A DNA stretch of 64,000 bases from Euptelea pleiosperma (taxonomy: Eukaryota; Streptophyta; Magnoliopsida; Ranunculales; Eupteleaceae): NCBI GenBank assembly GCA_035048495.1, contig CM068548.1:9971464-10035463 (forward strand), in the 5' to 3' direction. The notes beneath the pieces are model-generated. The model worked only from the letters and a program-made list of their open reading frames with translations, did not search any database and had not been told where the DNA came from. A program made the translations under genes and the position numbers. How positions within the stretch are numbered: position 1 is the stretch's first letter; each line of letters starts with the position of its first letter. Shown piece after piece: positions 1 to 12,420 of this stretch.

Positions 1-59
1 ACGAAAGGATATCCAAATGTTGTAAAATTATTTGAGTGGGTCTATAGCAATGTTATTAA

Positions 60-330
60 ACCCGGACCGGCCGATCGAACCGGTGACCCGGTGACCCGGT
101 GACCCAGTCACAAAACTGGGTTGGGTTGATCCCGATCCATCAATCTGTGAAAAAACTGTTCTCATTCCTGTGACCCACTTGACCTGGCCGATCGAACCAG
201 TGATCCGGCTGACCCAGACACGGGTTGAACCAGCAAACCAGGGTGGTCCACCAAGGAGCGGGAAAAACATTCATGTGTCAGTTGGCCCCAAATAGTTGCC
301 ATGTAGCGGGTTGACCCAGTCGACTCAGTC
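60..330. repeat. GTGACCCG-rich degenerate repeat
   Basis: The octamer GTGACCCG or close variants recur, three times in tandem near 80-105, and a motif like CCGATCGAACCGGTGA recurs at about 70 and 190. This looks like part of an old transposon, but I found no termini or target-site duplication. Its class is unknown. Confidence 0.3.
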
Positions 331-361
331 CCTTGACCGGTCCGGATATGAAAACATTGGT

Positions 362-658
362 CTATAGTTCCACAAGGAAAGGAGCATGCAAGGTTAGAAC
401 TGGTGTCTGTGCTAAAGTTAGTCTTCCCTGCAAGTCCTTGATATATATACGCATCCACTCGATTCTACCCATAGCTATCTCCCACATGCCCTTAATCTGC
501 CACGAAATTACCCCATTGTTAAAAGCCTTAACTACTGCTTCAGAGTCAGACTCCACCCACATATGATGCCAACCTTGCTCAATTGCTTGTTGGACGCCAT
601 GGCTAATCGCACAACATTCTACCAAGAAGTGACTGATAACTCCCAAGTTTTCCACCAT
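362..658 (-). pseudogene. LINE RNase H domain remnant
   Basis: The minus-strand frame keeps the core of the RNase H-like domain (RVT_3 type) found at the end of plant LINE ORF2. It has the VECCAISHGVQQAIEQGW helix followed by WVESDSEAVVKAFNNG, where the acidic VESD residues sit in the domain core. There is no reverse transcriptase in frame and the coding stretch is under 100 residues, so this is a dead fragment. A second RNase H-like piece lies upstream on the same strand (905-1700). The two could come from one rearranged LINE or from two insertions. Confidence 0.6.
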
Positions 659-904
659 GACCCCCTTCTGCCGTATTGTAGGAAGGCAACCCTTTGCCCA
701 AAGGTGAGGAAGTGCCCAATTTTATAAAGTACATGATTGGCTAGTCTTGTAAGTGAACAAATTTCCTCTGAAAGCAAATTAGCATTTGAATCTTAAAAAA
801 AATTAATGGGTTCGATGACATGCCTATTATCCCATCGAAGCACGAGACAATTTTAGATACTTCTACAATCTGGATTATTTGGTTGATAACCACATTAGAC
901 TTTT

Positions 905-1700
905 TTTTTGTAAAAAAAAAAATCCCGTTCATTGAGAACAAACCAAGGGGTTACAGGAAGCATCAATGGCCTGGGATCCCTGTTCTAGTTGGTAAGCAAC
1001 ACACAGCCAAGTGGGAAGAGGATCTGATTACAAAAAGGAGTGTTCCAAAATTTTGCCTTTTCAACAATACAATGAGCGACCAAGTTTGTCTCCCTAGGGG
1101 AGTAATTATCTTGAGTCCGAAGAGTTCTTGTTGAGCAAGTCAATGAGGCCGGCCCTTTGCGCCAGATTCCACAACTATCTCACGAAAGTGCAGGTCCTGG
1201 GCCATGGCCACTTGCAGTCCCCATCTCATGGCTTGAGCTTCTGCTTCTTCTACAGATTCAACAGTAGAGTTCTCTCAACCCGCTGACATACATATATTAG
1301 CTGAATATTATGACTTACAAAACAAATCATGTAGATTTAGTTATGCAGTCCCAAGCCCCATCGGAATTAATTTAAACCCAACCTTTAGGAATAGGTTGCC
1401 AATGCCTGGATTTTATGTCCTTCAGAGGCATGGGCTTCAGTTCTGGAAATCTGAAGGCATTGACTTCCAGCAAGATAGAAAGGGGTTCTTCCTTCTAATC
1501 CCAAACATGCCTTCATTTCTAAGGATCCAAATCCTCATCGATCCAAAGGTGATTGCAAGTAAATTTTGTTCCCATTGATCATCTCCCCTAGAGTACCCAA
1601 GAATGGATTTGATCACCCAATTAAGGAGATCATCATCTAAGGAATTTTGATATCTGAGGGATAAGGGGGATCGAGGCAAACCAAATTTTGGTGGAGTCAA
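905..1700 (-). mobile_element. Degenerate LINE, 3' part
   Basis: Read on the minus strand, 1700-1437 has the linker region after the reverse transcriptase (FGSMRIWILRNEGMFG resembles the usual LINE zf-RVT end). Then 1270-1140 encodes SVEEAEAQAMRWGLQVAMAQ and EIVVES, an RNase H helix and strand. It ends in a non-coding tail with A/T runs at 900-930. Stops and frame changes separate these parts. I infer a non-LTR retrotransposon remnant that can no longer move. Confidence 0.55.
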
Positions 1701-1889
1701 TGCATTAGACAGATTATGGTTCGAACATCATTTATCTGATTGAAAATTGCATGTCTAAATTATTTTCTATATCATGCAATTAAGATTATTGATGCCATTG
1801 TGTGTCTAAATTATTCTAGCGGGTCCAACGAGTCCAACGTCTCTGGAATGAGTTGGAGAGGAAGAGATAAGAAGTTTTAATAAATTGAG

Positions 1890-2055
1890 CCTGATAATAT
1901 TTCCCTTTGCACGGAAATATGAATCCCGGAATTAGAAGTTTCACCCCCACCTAAAACTTCTAATTCCGGATCGAAATCACATGGAATTGGAAATAGAATT
2001 CCGGGAAATGTTTGCATACTTTTAAGTCTGCAAAAGTATGCAATCTAGATTTTTC
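1890..2055. repeat. Two short hairpins of dispersed repeat families
   Basis: CCGGAATTAGAAGTT and its reverse complement face each other at about 1926-1979. A second hairpin, TTTGCATAC facing GTATGCAA, lies at 2010-2041. Both motifs recur elsewhere: the first at 24990-25035, the second in elements at 24440-24640, 30850-31160 and 49976-50168. These appear to be remains of small foldback elements. Confidence 0.45.
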
Positions 2056-2442
2056 GAAGTTTGTGGGACATGTCTCATTCACTGACACTTTTAAAAAGGT
2101 ATGCCAACCTTTTAATGCCATACGTAGAGTTCGTCACCCCCTCCCAAAAATGCCATGCAGAACATCTTTTAAGGCCACTGACCTTATGGATATTTGTTCA
2201 ATCTTTTGGCGGATCTACATGCCAAAAATCGGCTTGATCTACAATTTCTAACCTTTATATTTTAGCATAAAAAAAGTGCTTAAATTCAACGTTCAGAGAG
2301 ATTATGGTATTAAAATGTTTAGATCCAATGGTTAGAAATTACTAATTAAACTTATTTTTGATCTATATATTCATCAAGAGGTGGACCAAATTAACATCTA
2401 TAAATTGTGTTGATCTAGAAAACTTTTATGGATAGTCATAGG

Positions 2443-2834
2443 CAAGGTTTATAAATCCGCCGTTATAATGGATTTGGACCTACCCAGTTATGTTACATAC
2501 CGTTCAAACGCCCAGAAAATAGCAGCCGTTATAACGAAAATAATGGCCGTTATTTTTCCGTTATAACGAAGATAACAACCGTTATTTTCTGGAAAAATTT
2601 GTGAAAAAAATGGCCTTTCTTTCCGTTTTTTGCTTTGTTATCTGTTATATTCCGGCTTTTTTTTTCGTTTCTGAAATTTGACACAAAATTCAAAATTTGA
2701 ATTTCAGCACCCTTGTTTCCATTATTTTTCATTTTTTTCCCCAATTTTTTTCCATTTTTGCCCCTGAGCGTTTTTTTCGTTAGAACGGCACCCCCAGACT
2801 GTTATACCGTTGTAACGGTCCCTTTTAAACCTTG
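2443..2834. mobile_element. hAT-like MITE (CAAGGTTTA family), copy 1
   Basis: The element starts CAAGGTTTATAA and ends TTTTAAACCTTG, which is its reverse complement apart from minor differences. It is flanked by GTCATAGG on the left and GCCATAGG on the right, an 8-bp target-site duplication with one mismatch. The interior is rich in CGTTATAACG palindromes and poly-A/T and has no reading frame. Eight-bp duplications and C-A-rich termini are typical of hAT elements. Assignment to hAT is inferred from these two traits. Confidence 0.75.
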
Positions 2835-2859
2835 GCCATAGGTATCAATCATTTCTAGA

Positions 2860-3065
2860 AACCTTTCTAAGGAGCAAGACTTGCCTGACCACCCACAATA
2901 AAAGCCACGTGGCAATTTATTAGAGGACACTGACCGAATAGACGTTTGACCAATCTGTAAGTGCATGAGACAAAAAGAATTCTATCCACCACGGTTGGCC
3001 AAACATCCTTCTGGTCAGTGGGGCAGAAAGAGTATGGCAAATGCGCAGCCAGACCACAGGTTCAT
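2860..3065. mobile_element. Partial copy of the G-box palindromic MITE family
   Basis: It has the family's terminal motif with a perfect G-box (GCCACGTGGC at 2904-2913), then 'gaggacactgaccg' and later 'ggccaaacatcc'. The middle is missing or rearranged compared with the well-bounded copies at 3281-3681 and 42616-43013. Confidence 0.5.
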
Positions 3066-3280
3066 TCAGAAAAAAAAAAAAAAATCTATTATCTATACTC
3101 AAGCTGGCGCGCCCCCAATCTTTTTTCCAATGTATTTTTCTACTTCCAATTTTTTATTTTTTATTTTAAAAACAGCCCTCCTCTTCAGGCAACTTTTCTA
3201 AAATAAATATGGTTATTTTTGACATTTACAACCAAAACCATCCCCAAATATGTCTCTCTGTCTCCCTCTCGGACGGTCTA

Positions 3281-3681
3281 GAATAAAACATTGATGACAG
3301 GATGTTGTCGAGGCGGATGACAGGGTGTAATATGAGCCACGCGGCACACTCTTAGAGGACTCTTAACCGTATGGATGTTTGGCCAATCCCTAGATGGATC
3401 CACAAACCAAAAATCAGACCGATTAGTGATTTCAAGGCATTGGATTGGAATTATTTTCATTGGTTGATTTTAACCGTGAAAATTTGAGTATAATTGACCA
3501 TTATTTGAGGTACAAAGATCAAAAGGTTTTAAATCACTAATCAAGATGATTTTTAGTTTGTAGGTGCACCTAGAGATCGGAAAAACATCATTAAGGTCAG
3601 TCATCTAAAAGTGAACCACGTGGGTCATATGCGCCCTGTCATCGGCCTCAATGATAGGGCCCTATCATCAAAGTTTTACTC
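3281..3681. mobile_element. G-box palindromic MITE, complete copy, 9-bp TSD
   Basis: The ends GAATAAAACATTGATGACAG and the reverse complement of CTATCATCAAAGTTTTACTC match, and the element is flanked on both sides by GACGGTCTA (3272-3280 and 3682-3690). A 9-bp duplication points to a Mutator-like origin. Nearly the whole 401 bp folds on itself: the left half carries 'tagtgatttcaaggcattgg' and the right half returns 'taaatcactaatcaagatga'. The right arm has a G-box (CACGTG at 3617). It has no coding capacity. Confidence 0.75.
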
Positions 3682-3689
3682 GACGGTCT

Positions 3690-5090
3690 ACATCCCAAAC
3701 GTCTCTTGCTCTCCTGACTCCTCTACATCGCCTTCTCCTCAACCTCTTCTTTCTCTCGCACACCTCCCTTTGCACTCTCTCCTTCGCTTAAAGTTATCCC
3801 CTCTTTTGATTCTACAGAAACCTAGAGAAGTTTTCTCTAAAATCCCTTTCTTGTTCTTAATGCATTCGAGCTGATTCAACTTTTATTTATTTTTCTGTAA
3901 ATCTCATATGCTCTGGAAGTCTCCATCTTTGTTTCATTTGGCTGCAAGAATTACTTTGCTTCAGATATTTCGATGGACTGTAGTGCAAAAATTCTTGGAA
4001 TTTTAGAGGTTAGTTCCGATTAAATCTTCACTCTATAAAAAAGTTTACTACTGAAAAATTGCATACATTTAATGTCTAGAGATAACCAGCCAGAAGGATA
4101 TTTGTTCGGTATACCCACAAACGTGTATATATCACAGTAAACTTTACTCTAAACTTTGTTTCTTTATCGTGATTCTCTCTGGTTTTCTGAAGAAACAGGT
4201 GAGGAAAGATCTTTATTTTGTTCGTCTCTTTGTGATTTGTAGGTTTTTTTTTCCTCTTTTTAATTATTTATTTTGCTTCATTTCTGAGGTTGCCATGTTC
4301 TTCGTGCAGAACCTTTGAAAAAATTCCTCAGCTTTGTATCGCTTTCAAATCTCTGAAGGCTTCGCCTCACATGTGAAGCTAATGAGTTTTGATCAGTTCT
4401 AGAACATGCATGTAGTCTGATAGCAGGTCAGTCTTCTTTCTCTGATTTTACTGGCCTATGTTAGTGTTAGTTTTCAACCTATAAGATGAATTATATTTAT
4501 TCCAATACTCAAGTATTTATCTTTACATTTAATCCTTCTACAGCATATGTCAGAGATGGCTCACTATCTAATTAGCTGAGTAGCTAATAAATGGATATCT
4601 TGACTAATAATCTCACCTTTAATGTCAAAGCCCATCTTTGCTCGAGAATCACAACTTCATTAATTATCTTTTCTACAAGACAAACATTGTTCATCCATTT
4701 GAGTTTGTTGATACCACGATCACTTTCCTCTTTTTCCTTTTGTTAAATTAGGTGAACCACCTCTTATTGTTTGGTTCATGCTGTCTGATCAGAGTATGAT
4801 GATGTTCTCATGGATACTAGATCAAACTTCTTCTAGAGTAGAATTTATTTTTTGCTCTTTCTGCTTCACCACCTTCACATCCATACAAATTGTTCAACTG
4901 GCCCCAAAATTTTGACCAATAGAGACTAACAAGAAACCAATTAGAAAGCTCTTCTGAATTATATATGCCCATTTCAGAAAAACTATTACCTGTACAAATT
5001 GGAGTAGCTACTAATTTCAATTTCTGGTGAGCAAGCTTGAATTGGAGGGAAAATGCTTCTCAGTATTTTGACATTTTTAATTTAATTTGG
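3690..5090. other. Non-coding stretch resembling a lost gene's 5' UTR
   Basis: 3700-3860 is a C/T-rich leader-like tract. Intron-like sequence follows, with T-rich runs and possible splice sites (for example GAAACAG|GTGAGG near 4195). No frame of useful length and no recognisable protein motif is present on either strand. It could be the start of a decayed gene or of a non-coding transcript. Confidence 0.25.
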
Positions 5091-6304
5091 TCATCCATTG
5101 GCTGTTATTTCTTTGGTTTTGGTATCTTACCACTTATCTCGAACAGAAAATAGTGGCAACACAAAGTCATTTGGCATTATCTCTGCGACATGGTCAAAGA
5201 TATCATACTCTTTTTACAAATTCCTAATTCAATATAAAGACAACCTTTGTATAACTCTATTTTCCTTGAAAAACGAACAAGAGAGAAGAAAAAGGAAAAC
5301 AACTTACAGTGCAAGTTGAAACTTAGTTGTAATTCGGATGTACGTAGTTCCAAGCCCAATAAGACCTTCAAGTTCGTCCATCTTAGAAATGGGCATAATC
5401 AAAGAGCCTATCAGTCAACATAGACGATTGAGGGAGCCAATAAGTAGTCGACAATGAGGATGGTCTGTGTCGAGGGCAACAAACTAAGGCTGGAGAAGGT
5501 AGGGGGTGGGGAGATGACAATGAGGGGGAGATAATAGGAACCCAATAAAGTCTCCCCCAAGAAAATCAAATCTAGGAAAACACAAGTTATACACCACAGG
5601 TAAAACAGAAAAATAACTCATAATTCTCTAGATTCGGTCCTCCCAAATGCACCTGTTTTAATCATGGGAATTTCGAAATCAATTCTGTGCCTTTTTCCAG
5701 TTTTCCGAACTCTCATCTTGAAATTTTTTCTAGACAATTGCAAAGTTGGCATTCCATCTAGAAGCAAGCATTCCATTGAGAACGTTATAGTAAAGTAGAA
5801 GAGAAGTTTAGTATTAATTAATATAAAAAACATGATAGATTGAAAAATAACACATTAGAAAAGTTCTTCATTTTTTCGTAAAGGATGAAAAGCAATTTCT
5901 GAGTACAACTTCAAATAGGTGAAATACATATGAAATATGTTACATTAAGAGCTCCACAGTGTTCAAATCATCCAGAATGTTGGACTTCACTTCCTCTGAG
6001 GAAGTGGTGTGGTCACTGTGGTGTAGAAGGACATGCCGTCGAGTAGAAGTTGGCCAGTTATCTAATTGTTTTCTTGAGTGCAACATACCACTGGATGAAG
6101 GATATTAAGGGAACCTTTCGATGGATAAATAAAACAATATAACAACAACAGAAAGCATCATCTTTGGAATATCCAGTTATAAACAGCTTATCATTTTAAA
6201 CTTCAGATGACATTTAAGTGCTAGAGCATTTCATATTTCAAGTAGAACAATAGATAGCCCTTATGGATGCTCTGTGTGTGCGAGTGTAGATGTTTAACAT
6301 ACAT
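5091..6304. other. Non-coding, no recognised feature
   Basis: AT-rich sequence with only short, unconvincing frames. I saw no terminal repeats, duplications or protein motifs. Confidence 0.4.
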
Positions 6305-8805
6305 CTATATTCCAAATAGGACGGTTGTCTCCCCCTCTTATTCGGCTTCATAAAGGATAGCCGAGATCTTATCACACCAAATGGATGGTGGATCTCAGCC
6401 ACTCACACCCAATTTTGACAAGCTCTTTGTCGATGAGTGCCGTGGGCACGGCTCACCTACTATTTACCTACATATAAGGAATGAAATGGGTTGGATTTAC
6501 ATATAGCCCAAGGGTCAGGCTCAGGAGCCCCACTTTTTATGTCCCACGATGCTCACGAGGGGTGTTACAGTTAAAACGAATTGAAACGGCCAGGGGCAAA
6601 AATAGAAAAAATAGATTTTAATAGATTTTAATGATTTTAACGGAAAAAGTGGTGCTGAAATTCAAAATTAAAATTTGAAATTTGAAAATTAAAAATTGAA
6701 AATTAAACAAAAATTTAGAATTTAACAGAAATTTAATGGTTTTCTTATACCCCTCTTATCTTATATGGCTTCAATAATGAGTGGCTGAGATCCACTGTGC
6801 TTCATATCGATGGCTGAGATTAACTCCCTCCCGATTTTGACAAATAGTTTGTTGGAAAGTACCGCGGGCATGGGCCACCCACCCATATATCAAGACAACT
6901 CAGTTGTATTCTCTTATCTTATCCATCCATCTAATGTGGATGGTTAGATAAAGAATGCATGGTTGTGATCAAATCCATCGATCTAATGTGGACGGTTAGA
7001 TTTCAGCTACTCAATCCGCCTCATTTGACCTCAATTTATTCAAAATTTAAATTTCAACACCGTTATTTTTTTTGCTATTTCTGTTATTTTTCCAATTCTC
7101 CCTCTATGTGTTACAATCCGTTATAATGGAAAAAATGGTAACGCCCCAGTCAATTATACCATTTGAGTGCCGAAGGCACCCAATTTTTGCAAACGCTTTT
7201 GTCGGAGAGTGCAGTGGGCATGGGCCATATACTATTCTATATAACAAAACACATTGGTTGTCTCCCTACTTATTCCTCCTCTTATAAGCATCAACAAAGA
7301 AGGGCCGAGATCTAATCCTCCCCCAAATGGACGGTGGATCTCCGTCACTCACCTGATTTTGGCAAATTCTTTGGTGAGGAGTGCTGATGGCATGGGACAC
7401 CCACTAGTCTATATAACAAAGTAGGACGGTTGTCTCCCCCTCTTATCTGGCTTCATAAATGATAGCCGAGATCTTATCACACCAAATGGACAGTGGATCT
7501 CAGCCACTCACACCCAATTTTGGCAAACGCTTTGTCGATGAGTGCCGTGGGCACGGGTCACCTACAATTTACCTACATATAAGGAATGAAATGGTTTGGA
7601 TTTACATATAGCCCAAGGGTCAGGCTTAGGAGCCCCACTTTTATGCCTCGAAAGGGGTGTTACCGTTAAAATGGATTGAAACGGCCAGGGCAAAAATAGA
7701 AAAAATAGATTTTAGTGATTTTAACGGAAAAAAGTGGTGCTGAAATTCAAAACTTAGAAGTTAAATTTTGAAAATTGAAAATTAAAAAAAAAAAAAAATT
7801 TAACAGAAATTTAATAGTTTTCTTATACCCCTCTTATCTTATATGGCTTCAATAATGAGTGGCTGAGATCCACTATACTTCATATCGATGGCTGAGATCC
7901 TTAACGAGTTGGGTTTTATATTAAACTAGTGGGTCCCCCGTGCCGTCAGCACTCCTCGACAAAGAATTTGCCAAAATCAAGTGAGTGGCGGAGATCCACC
8001 GTCCATTTGGGGGAGGATTAGAGGAGGTATAAGTAGGGAGACAACCGATGTGTTTTGTTATATAGAATAGTAAATGGCCCATGCCCATGGTGTTGAAATT
8101 TAAATTTTGAATAAATTGAAGTCAAATGAGGCGGATTGAGTGGCTGAAATCTAACCGTCCACATTAGATCGATGGATTTGATCTCAACCACTCTTTATCA
8201 AACCGTCCACATTAGATGGATAGGTAAGATAAGGTAATACAACTGAGTTGTCTTGATATATGCATGGGTGGCCCATGCCCGCGGCACTTTCCGACAAAGT
8301 GTCTGTTAAAATCGGGTGGGAGTTAATCTCAGCCATCAATATGAAGCATAGTGGATCTCAGCCACTCATTATTGAAGCCATATAAGATAAGAGGGGTATA
8401 AGAAAACCATTAAATTTCCGTTAAATTATATATTTTTTTTAATTTTAAATTTTAAATTTCAAATTTCAAATGTTGAATTTCAGCACCACTTTTTCGGTTA
8501 AAATCATTAAAATCCATTTTTTTCATTTTTGCCCTTGGCCGTTTTAATGGTAACACCCCTCTCGAGGCATAAAAAGTGGGGCTCTTGAGCCTGACCCTTG
8601 GGCTATATGTAAATTCAACCCATTTCATTCCTTATATGTAGGTAAATAGTAGGTGACCTGTGCCCACCGCACTCATCGACAAAGCGTTTGTCAAAATTGG
8701 ATGTGAGTGGCTGAGATCCACAGTCCATTCGGTGTGATAAGATCTCGGCCATCCTTTATGAAGCCGGATAAGAGGGGGAGACAACCGTCCTATTTTATTA
8801 TATAG
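6305..8805. mobile_element. Inverted, nested Helitron-like complex
   Basis: The left end (GGACGGTTGTCTCCCCC from 6320) is the reverse complement of the right end (ends 8800). The arms 6305-7235 and 8066-8805 match along most of their length. The centre contains a further direct copy (7408-7925) of the left-end sequence. Several subunits start TCTATATAAC and end with a GC hairpin (for example GTGCCGTGGGCACGG) followed by a CTAG-like terminus. A short example is 7236-7407 (TC...CTAG), with its inverted partner at 7926-8066. A 5' TC, a 3' hairpin and CTRR are Helitron traits. No Rep/helicase coding is present. Confidence 0.5.
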
Positions 8806-8829
8806 ATAGTTAAGTTGAGCATGCTTTTT

Positions 8830-10060
8830 TGAATAGTTTTGTTTTATAATGGATTGTTTTGAAATATGAGAGAACTGGCTTGGGAAGAAATTAAGTGGTT
8901 GAAAGGAGTTGTTTCGAAAATATGGTTAAAATGGCATGATAAGTAATTTAGTGACTATCAAGGGAATGTATTGAAAATATATTTAATGTCATGAGAAATA
9001 AATGAGTGATTGTAGGGTCATCCTGAAGAAGAAAAATAAGATTTTTTTTCAAAAGTTTACTTAAAGTATTTAAAGAGTTTCACTTAAGTTTTAGAAGTAC
9101 TTCCCGCATAAGGTATACTCAAAAAAAATCAAACTTTTATAACTGCTTAACCCAAAAAAATTGGCTTAAAACTGAAAAAAAATAATTCATAAGATATAAG
9201 TTGACTTCTAACTTATTTTGAGCTTGTCTAGATGTAGGCATGCAGCTGCTCATTGGAACATATTCTAGCTTTGGTCCCCAGGCCATCTCTACCATGAGGC
9301 TATTAAGGCGGTCGCCTTAGGCCCCAGGTGAGACAAGACCCCCAGCCCAGGTGAAAGAAGGCCCCAGCCCTCTAACCACATGGCTGTTTAGCCCACCCCG
9401 TGTTGCATATGCAAACCAAAAAGCAACATGATTGGTTATCTCTAACCATCGATTTTACTACTTTTTAGGATTGATGTTAACCACTAGATTCAAGCATGTT
9501 TTTTGGGTAGTAAATCCAATAGCTAGAAATTCATCAATCGAGCTGATTTCTGATGGTTTCTAGTGTGTTTATATATCCACCAATTAGTAGGCTGAACATC
9601 AACGCCGACATTAGGCCAAAAAAATGATCTATGTAGGGCTGCAAGAGTCCTCAACATAGACTGCAACGGGACTACTGGAATCTTCTGCATCTACATTTTT
9701 CCATAGCTTTTGATTATCATGAATAGTTGTTAAATAAGATATCTACTATATAAAGAGTTAAATTTTTAATTAATACCATATATACATTAATATATTAAAT
9801 ATAAAAAGGCCTTATATGGAATTTTCGCCTTATGCCTCAACTTGCATCAAGACGGCCATGTGGACACCTATCTTTATAATAGAAAAAGCTTGAACCAAAA
9901 GTCAGGTTTATTTTTTATTTTTTAACCAAAAGTCAGCTTGAAAGGATGCTTCTAACTATCTTTCCTAATAATGTGAAAAAACCTTTTTATCACTTTAGGC
10001 AATATACTATTAAATAATGAGAAAAATTATATAGTCCACATACGATCATAATTATGTTAC
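8830..10060. repeat. Degenerate repeats, no gene
   Basis: 9290-9870 begins with an 'aggcggtcgccttaggcccc' motif and ends with an inverse-like 'cgccttatgcctcaactt'. It encloses a copy of the second palindromic subfamily (9370-9600, 'tggctgtttagcccacccc' with its return arm). 9000-9240 is AT-rich. No bounded element could be defined. Confidence 0.35.
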
Positions 10061-10345
10061 GAGAACTTTGATAACTGACGACGTGACAGACCACAATATG
10101 AGCCATGTGGCACACTCTTAGAGATCACTGATTATATGGATGTTTGGTATAGCCCAAGGTGGACCTACAGTTAAAAAATTAGATTCATTAGTGATTTCTA
10201 AGCATCGTGTTTGAAATCACTCAGGTTTATTTTAATTTGTTATGTAGGTCAATCTAGGGATGGGCCAAACATCCATTGGGTCGGTGTTCTTTAAGAATGT
10301 GCCACGTGGCTCATACTATTGTCTGTCATCAAAGTTATATCTTGT
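10060..10345. mobile_element. G-box palindromic MITE copy
   Basis: It opens 'cacaatatgagccatgtggcacactcttagag' style and closes GCCACGTGGCTCATAC, with the shared core on both arms. A perfect G-box lies at 10301-10310 and a weakened one (CATGTG) at the other end. Outer ends resemble AACTTTGATGACAGAC, but no clear target-site duplication was found. Confidence 0.6.
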
Positions 10346-11253
10346 GATGTACCTACCCCATGCAATATTAACGTGGACTTTTCGAAGCGTTCATTAGGCC
10401 TCATGTTGCAGACCTCTTGAACCAAAAGTCAGCTTGACTAGATGATTTTAATTGTATATCTTAATAATGAGAAACACACTATAACTTTTGTCAACAATCT
10501 AAAGCGACAACTAATGTTGGGCATACTTCACAAGATGTTCACCATTTTTCCCAAAATGTCTCTGTCTTCCTTCGTTCTTTATTTTTTTTAGTTATTTCTA
10601 TTAGTAGGGGTGTTCACATGTAAACGCGTGCGTGGAAAACTTTGCTCTCTGTAAAAAAAATTGATACTGATGGTTTTTTACATGGACGTCCAGATTGAAT
10701 CTATAAACACCACGTATACACTGTTTGAGATCCATGACTGTACATCCCTATATGGCACTAAAGACCAAATTCAGCTGGATTGGTGGTTTCTAATAGTTGG
10801 ATTTGAATCTTTTTCATGGGTTTGAATTTTATCAGTGGATTCAAAATTATTTTGAGTACTGAGATTCAAAGCCTAGAATCTCTAATCCATGAATATTATT
10901 TTGGGCACGTATAACACATGTTTATTTTTGTTACACAAGTCCATCTAGCGATGGTCCAAACATCCATACGGTCAGTAGCTATGGTAAGGTGACATGTGTT
11001 TCACATTACTTTGATGATGGACTTCATTATCTAAGTGTTTATAGCCATAGAGTTGAAGTACTACTTATATAGTTGAGTTGAAATGTGAAAGTATTGAATG
11101 ACCAAAGCATCCTTATAAATTAAAAAGAATTCTGAAACCAAAATGGATAATTTTTATCAAAATTATAAAAGAACTTGAGAGCATATTAGAATAAGAATTT
11201 ATTTTACTTTTTAACGTTGAATGAGTTGCAAGGTGACGTATGCTGACTGGGTT

Positions 11254-11604
11254 CTATGTTTTAAAACTCAGAATTCGGACTCGACTCGGAAGTCCATTGG
11301 GTTGAGTCACCTCAAAGACTTGGGAGTCGACTCGGCGAGTCATTAAATTAATTATTAAATATTTAAATATATTAAAATTAATATTTATTAAAAAAAAGTT
11401 AAAATTTATAGAATATAGTAAAAAAATTTAGAAATTAAAAAAAAATATTTAATTTTGAGTTGACTCGGCCTTTAAATGGTTGACTTGGTAAAGACTCGGC
11501 CAAGTTTCCGAGTCAACTTAGAGAGGCATGAAATCCGAGTTTGTATGCCGAGTCGACTCGAAATACGATCGAGTCGAGTCGACTCAGCGAGTTTTAAAAC
11601 ATAG
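11254..11604. mobile_element. hAT-like MITE with 8-bp TSD (CTATGTTTTAAAACTC family)
   Basis: Perfect 16-bp terminal inverted repeats, CTATGTTTTAAAACTC and its complement, are flanked on both sides by ACTGGGTT (11246-11253 and 11605-11612). The subterminal regions carry repeated GAGTCGACTCGG palindromes and the centre is almost pure A/T. There is no reading frame. The 8-bp duplication suggests the hAT superfamily; the TIR is unrelated to the CAAGGTTTA family nearby. Confidence 0.8.
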
Positions 11605-11839
11605 ACTGGGTTACTTATTCTTTGGCACTAAAAAGACCGAATAGCCCCTGGCCTATTAAGTAAATAAAATAAAAAAAAAAAAAGTAAAAATAAGGACATT
11701 TTGTGGGATATTGGGATTTAGCGTGAGGCACGCAATAAGCCCTTCGTCCGTTAATAAGTAGAATAGATATCACCCGATTTGAAGGGGGCTGGTACCTACT
11801 ATTAAAACTATGGTTGTACCGGACCCACGGAATGGAATA

Positions 11840-12060
11840 GAACTTTGATGACTGACATTAATGATGGACCAGAGTATGAGGCACCGTCACACTCTTGAGA
11901 CCAAAATTTAGCCTGAAAAGTGATTTTAAGCGTTGGATTGGAGTTGTTTTATTGGGTTGATTTTTGGTACGTAGGTCCACCTAGGAATGGGTCAAACATC
12001 CATAAGGTCAATGGTCTCTAAGAATGTGCCACGTGGGGCGTCACCCAATGTGTCCCTTTC
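11840..12060. mobile_element. G-box palindromic MITE, truncated copy
   Basis: It shows 'aactttgatgactgacattaatgatggacc', 'cacactcttgaga' and a right arm ending GTGCCACGTGGGG (G-box at 12030). Much of the left arm is missing. Confidence 0.5.
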
Positions 12061-12092
12061 AATAATAATAAAAGGAAAACGCTACATCTAAC

Positions 12093-12420
12093 CATGGTTT
12101 TAAAAAACGGACGTTATAATGGTAACGTCCCCCTACCACATACGTACGTACTTCCCATTATAACACTTTTTACTGTTATAATGGTAACACCCCTACCCTG
12201 TTATGGTATTTCTTGTTATAATGCTTTTTACCGTTATAATTGTCATTATTTCCGTTATAACGCCCGTTTTTTGAAAATACTATTTTTTACCATTATGAAG
12301 TTTGTTTTCAAGAATATAATAAAGTATATATTAATATTTTATTAATAGTCTGACCATTTTTTTACTAGTATGACCCGTTATAACGTTCATAATGGTTTCT
12401 TATAATAGATGGGTAATTAT
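12093..12420. mobile_element. hAT-like MITE (CATGGTTTT end), right end unclear
   Basis: Starts CATGGTTTTAAAAAACGG with repeated CGTTATAATGG/CCGTTATAAC blocks like the CAAGGTTTA family. The right terminus is degraded, so no duplication can be shown. Confidence 0.45.
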
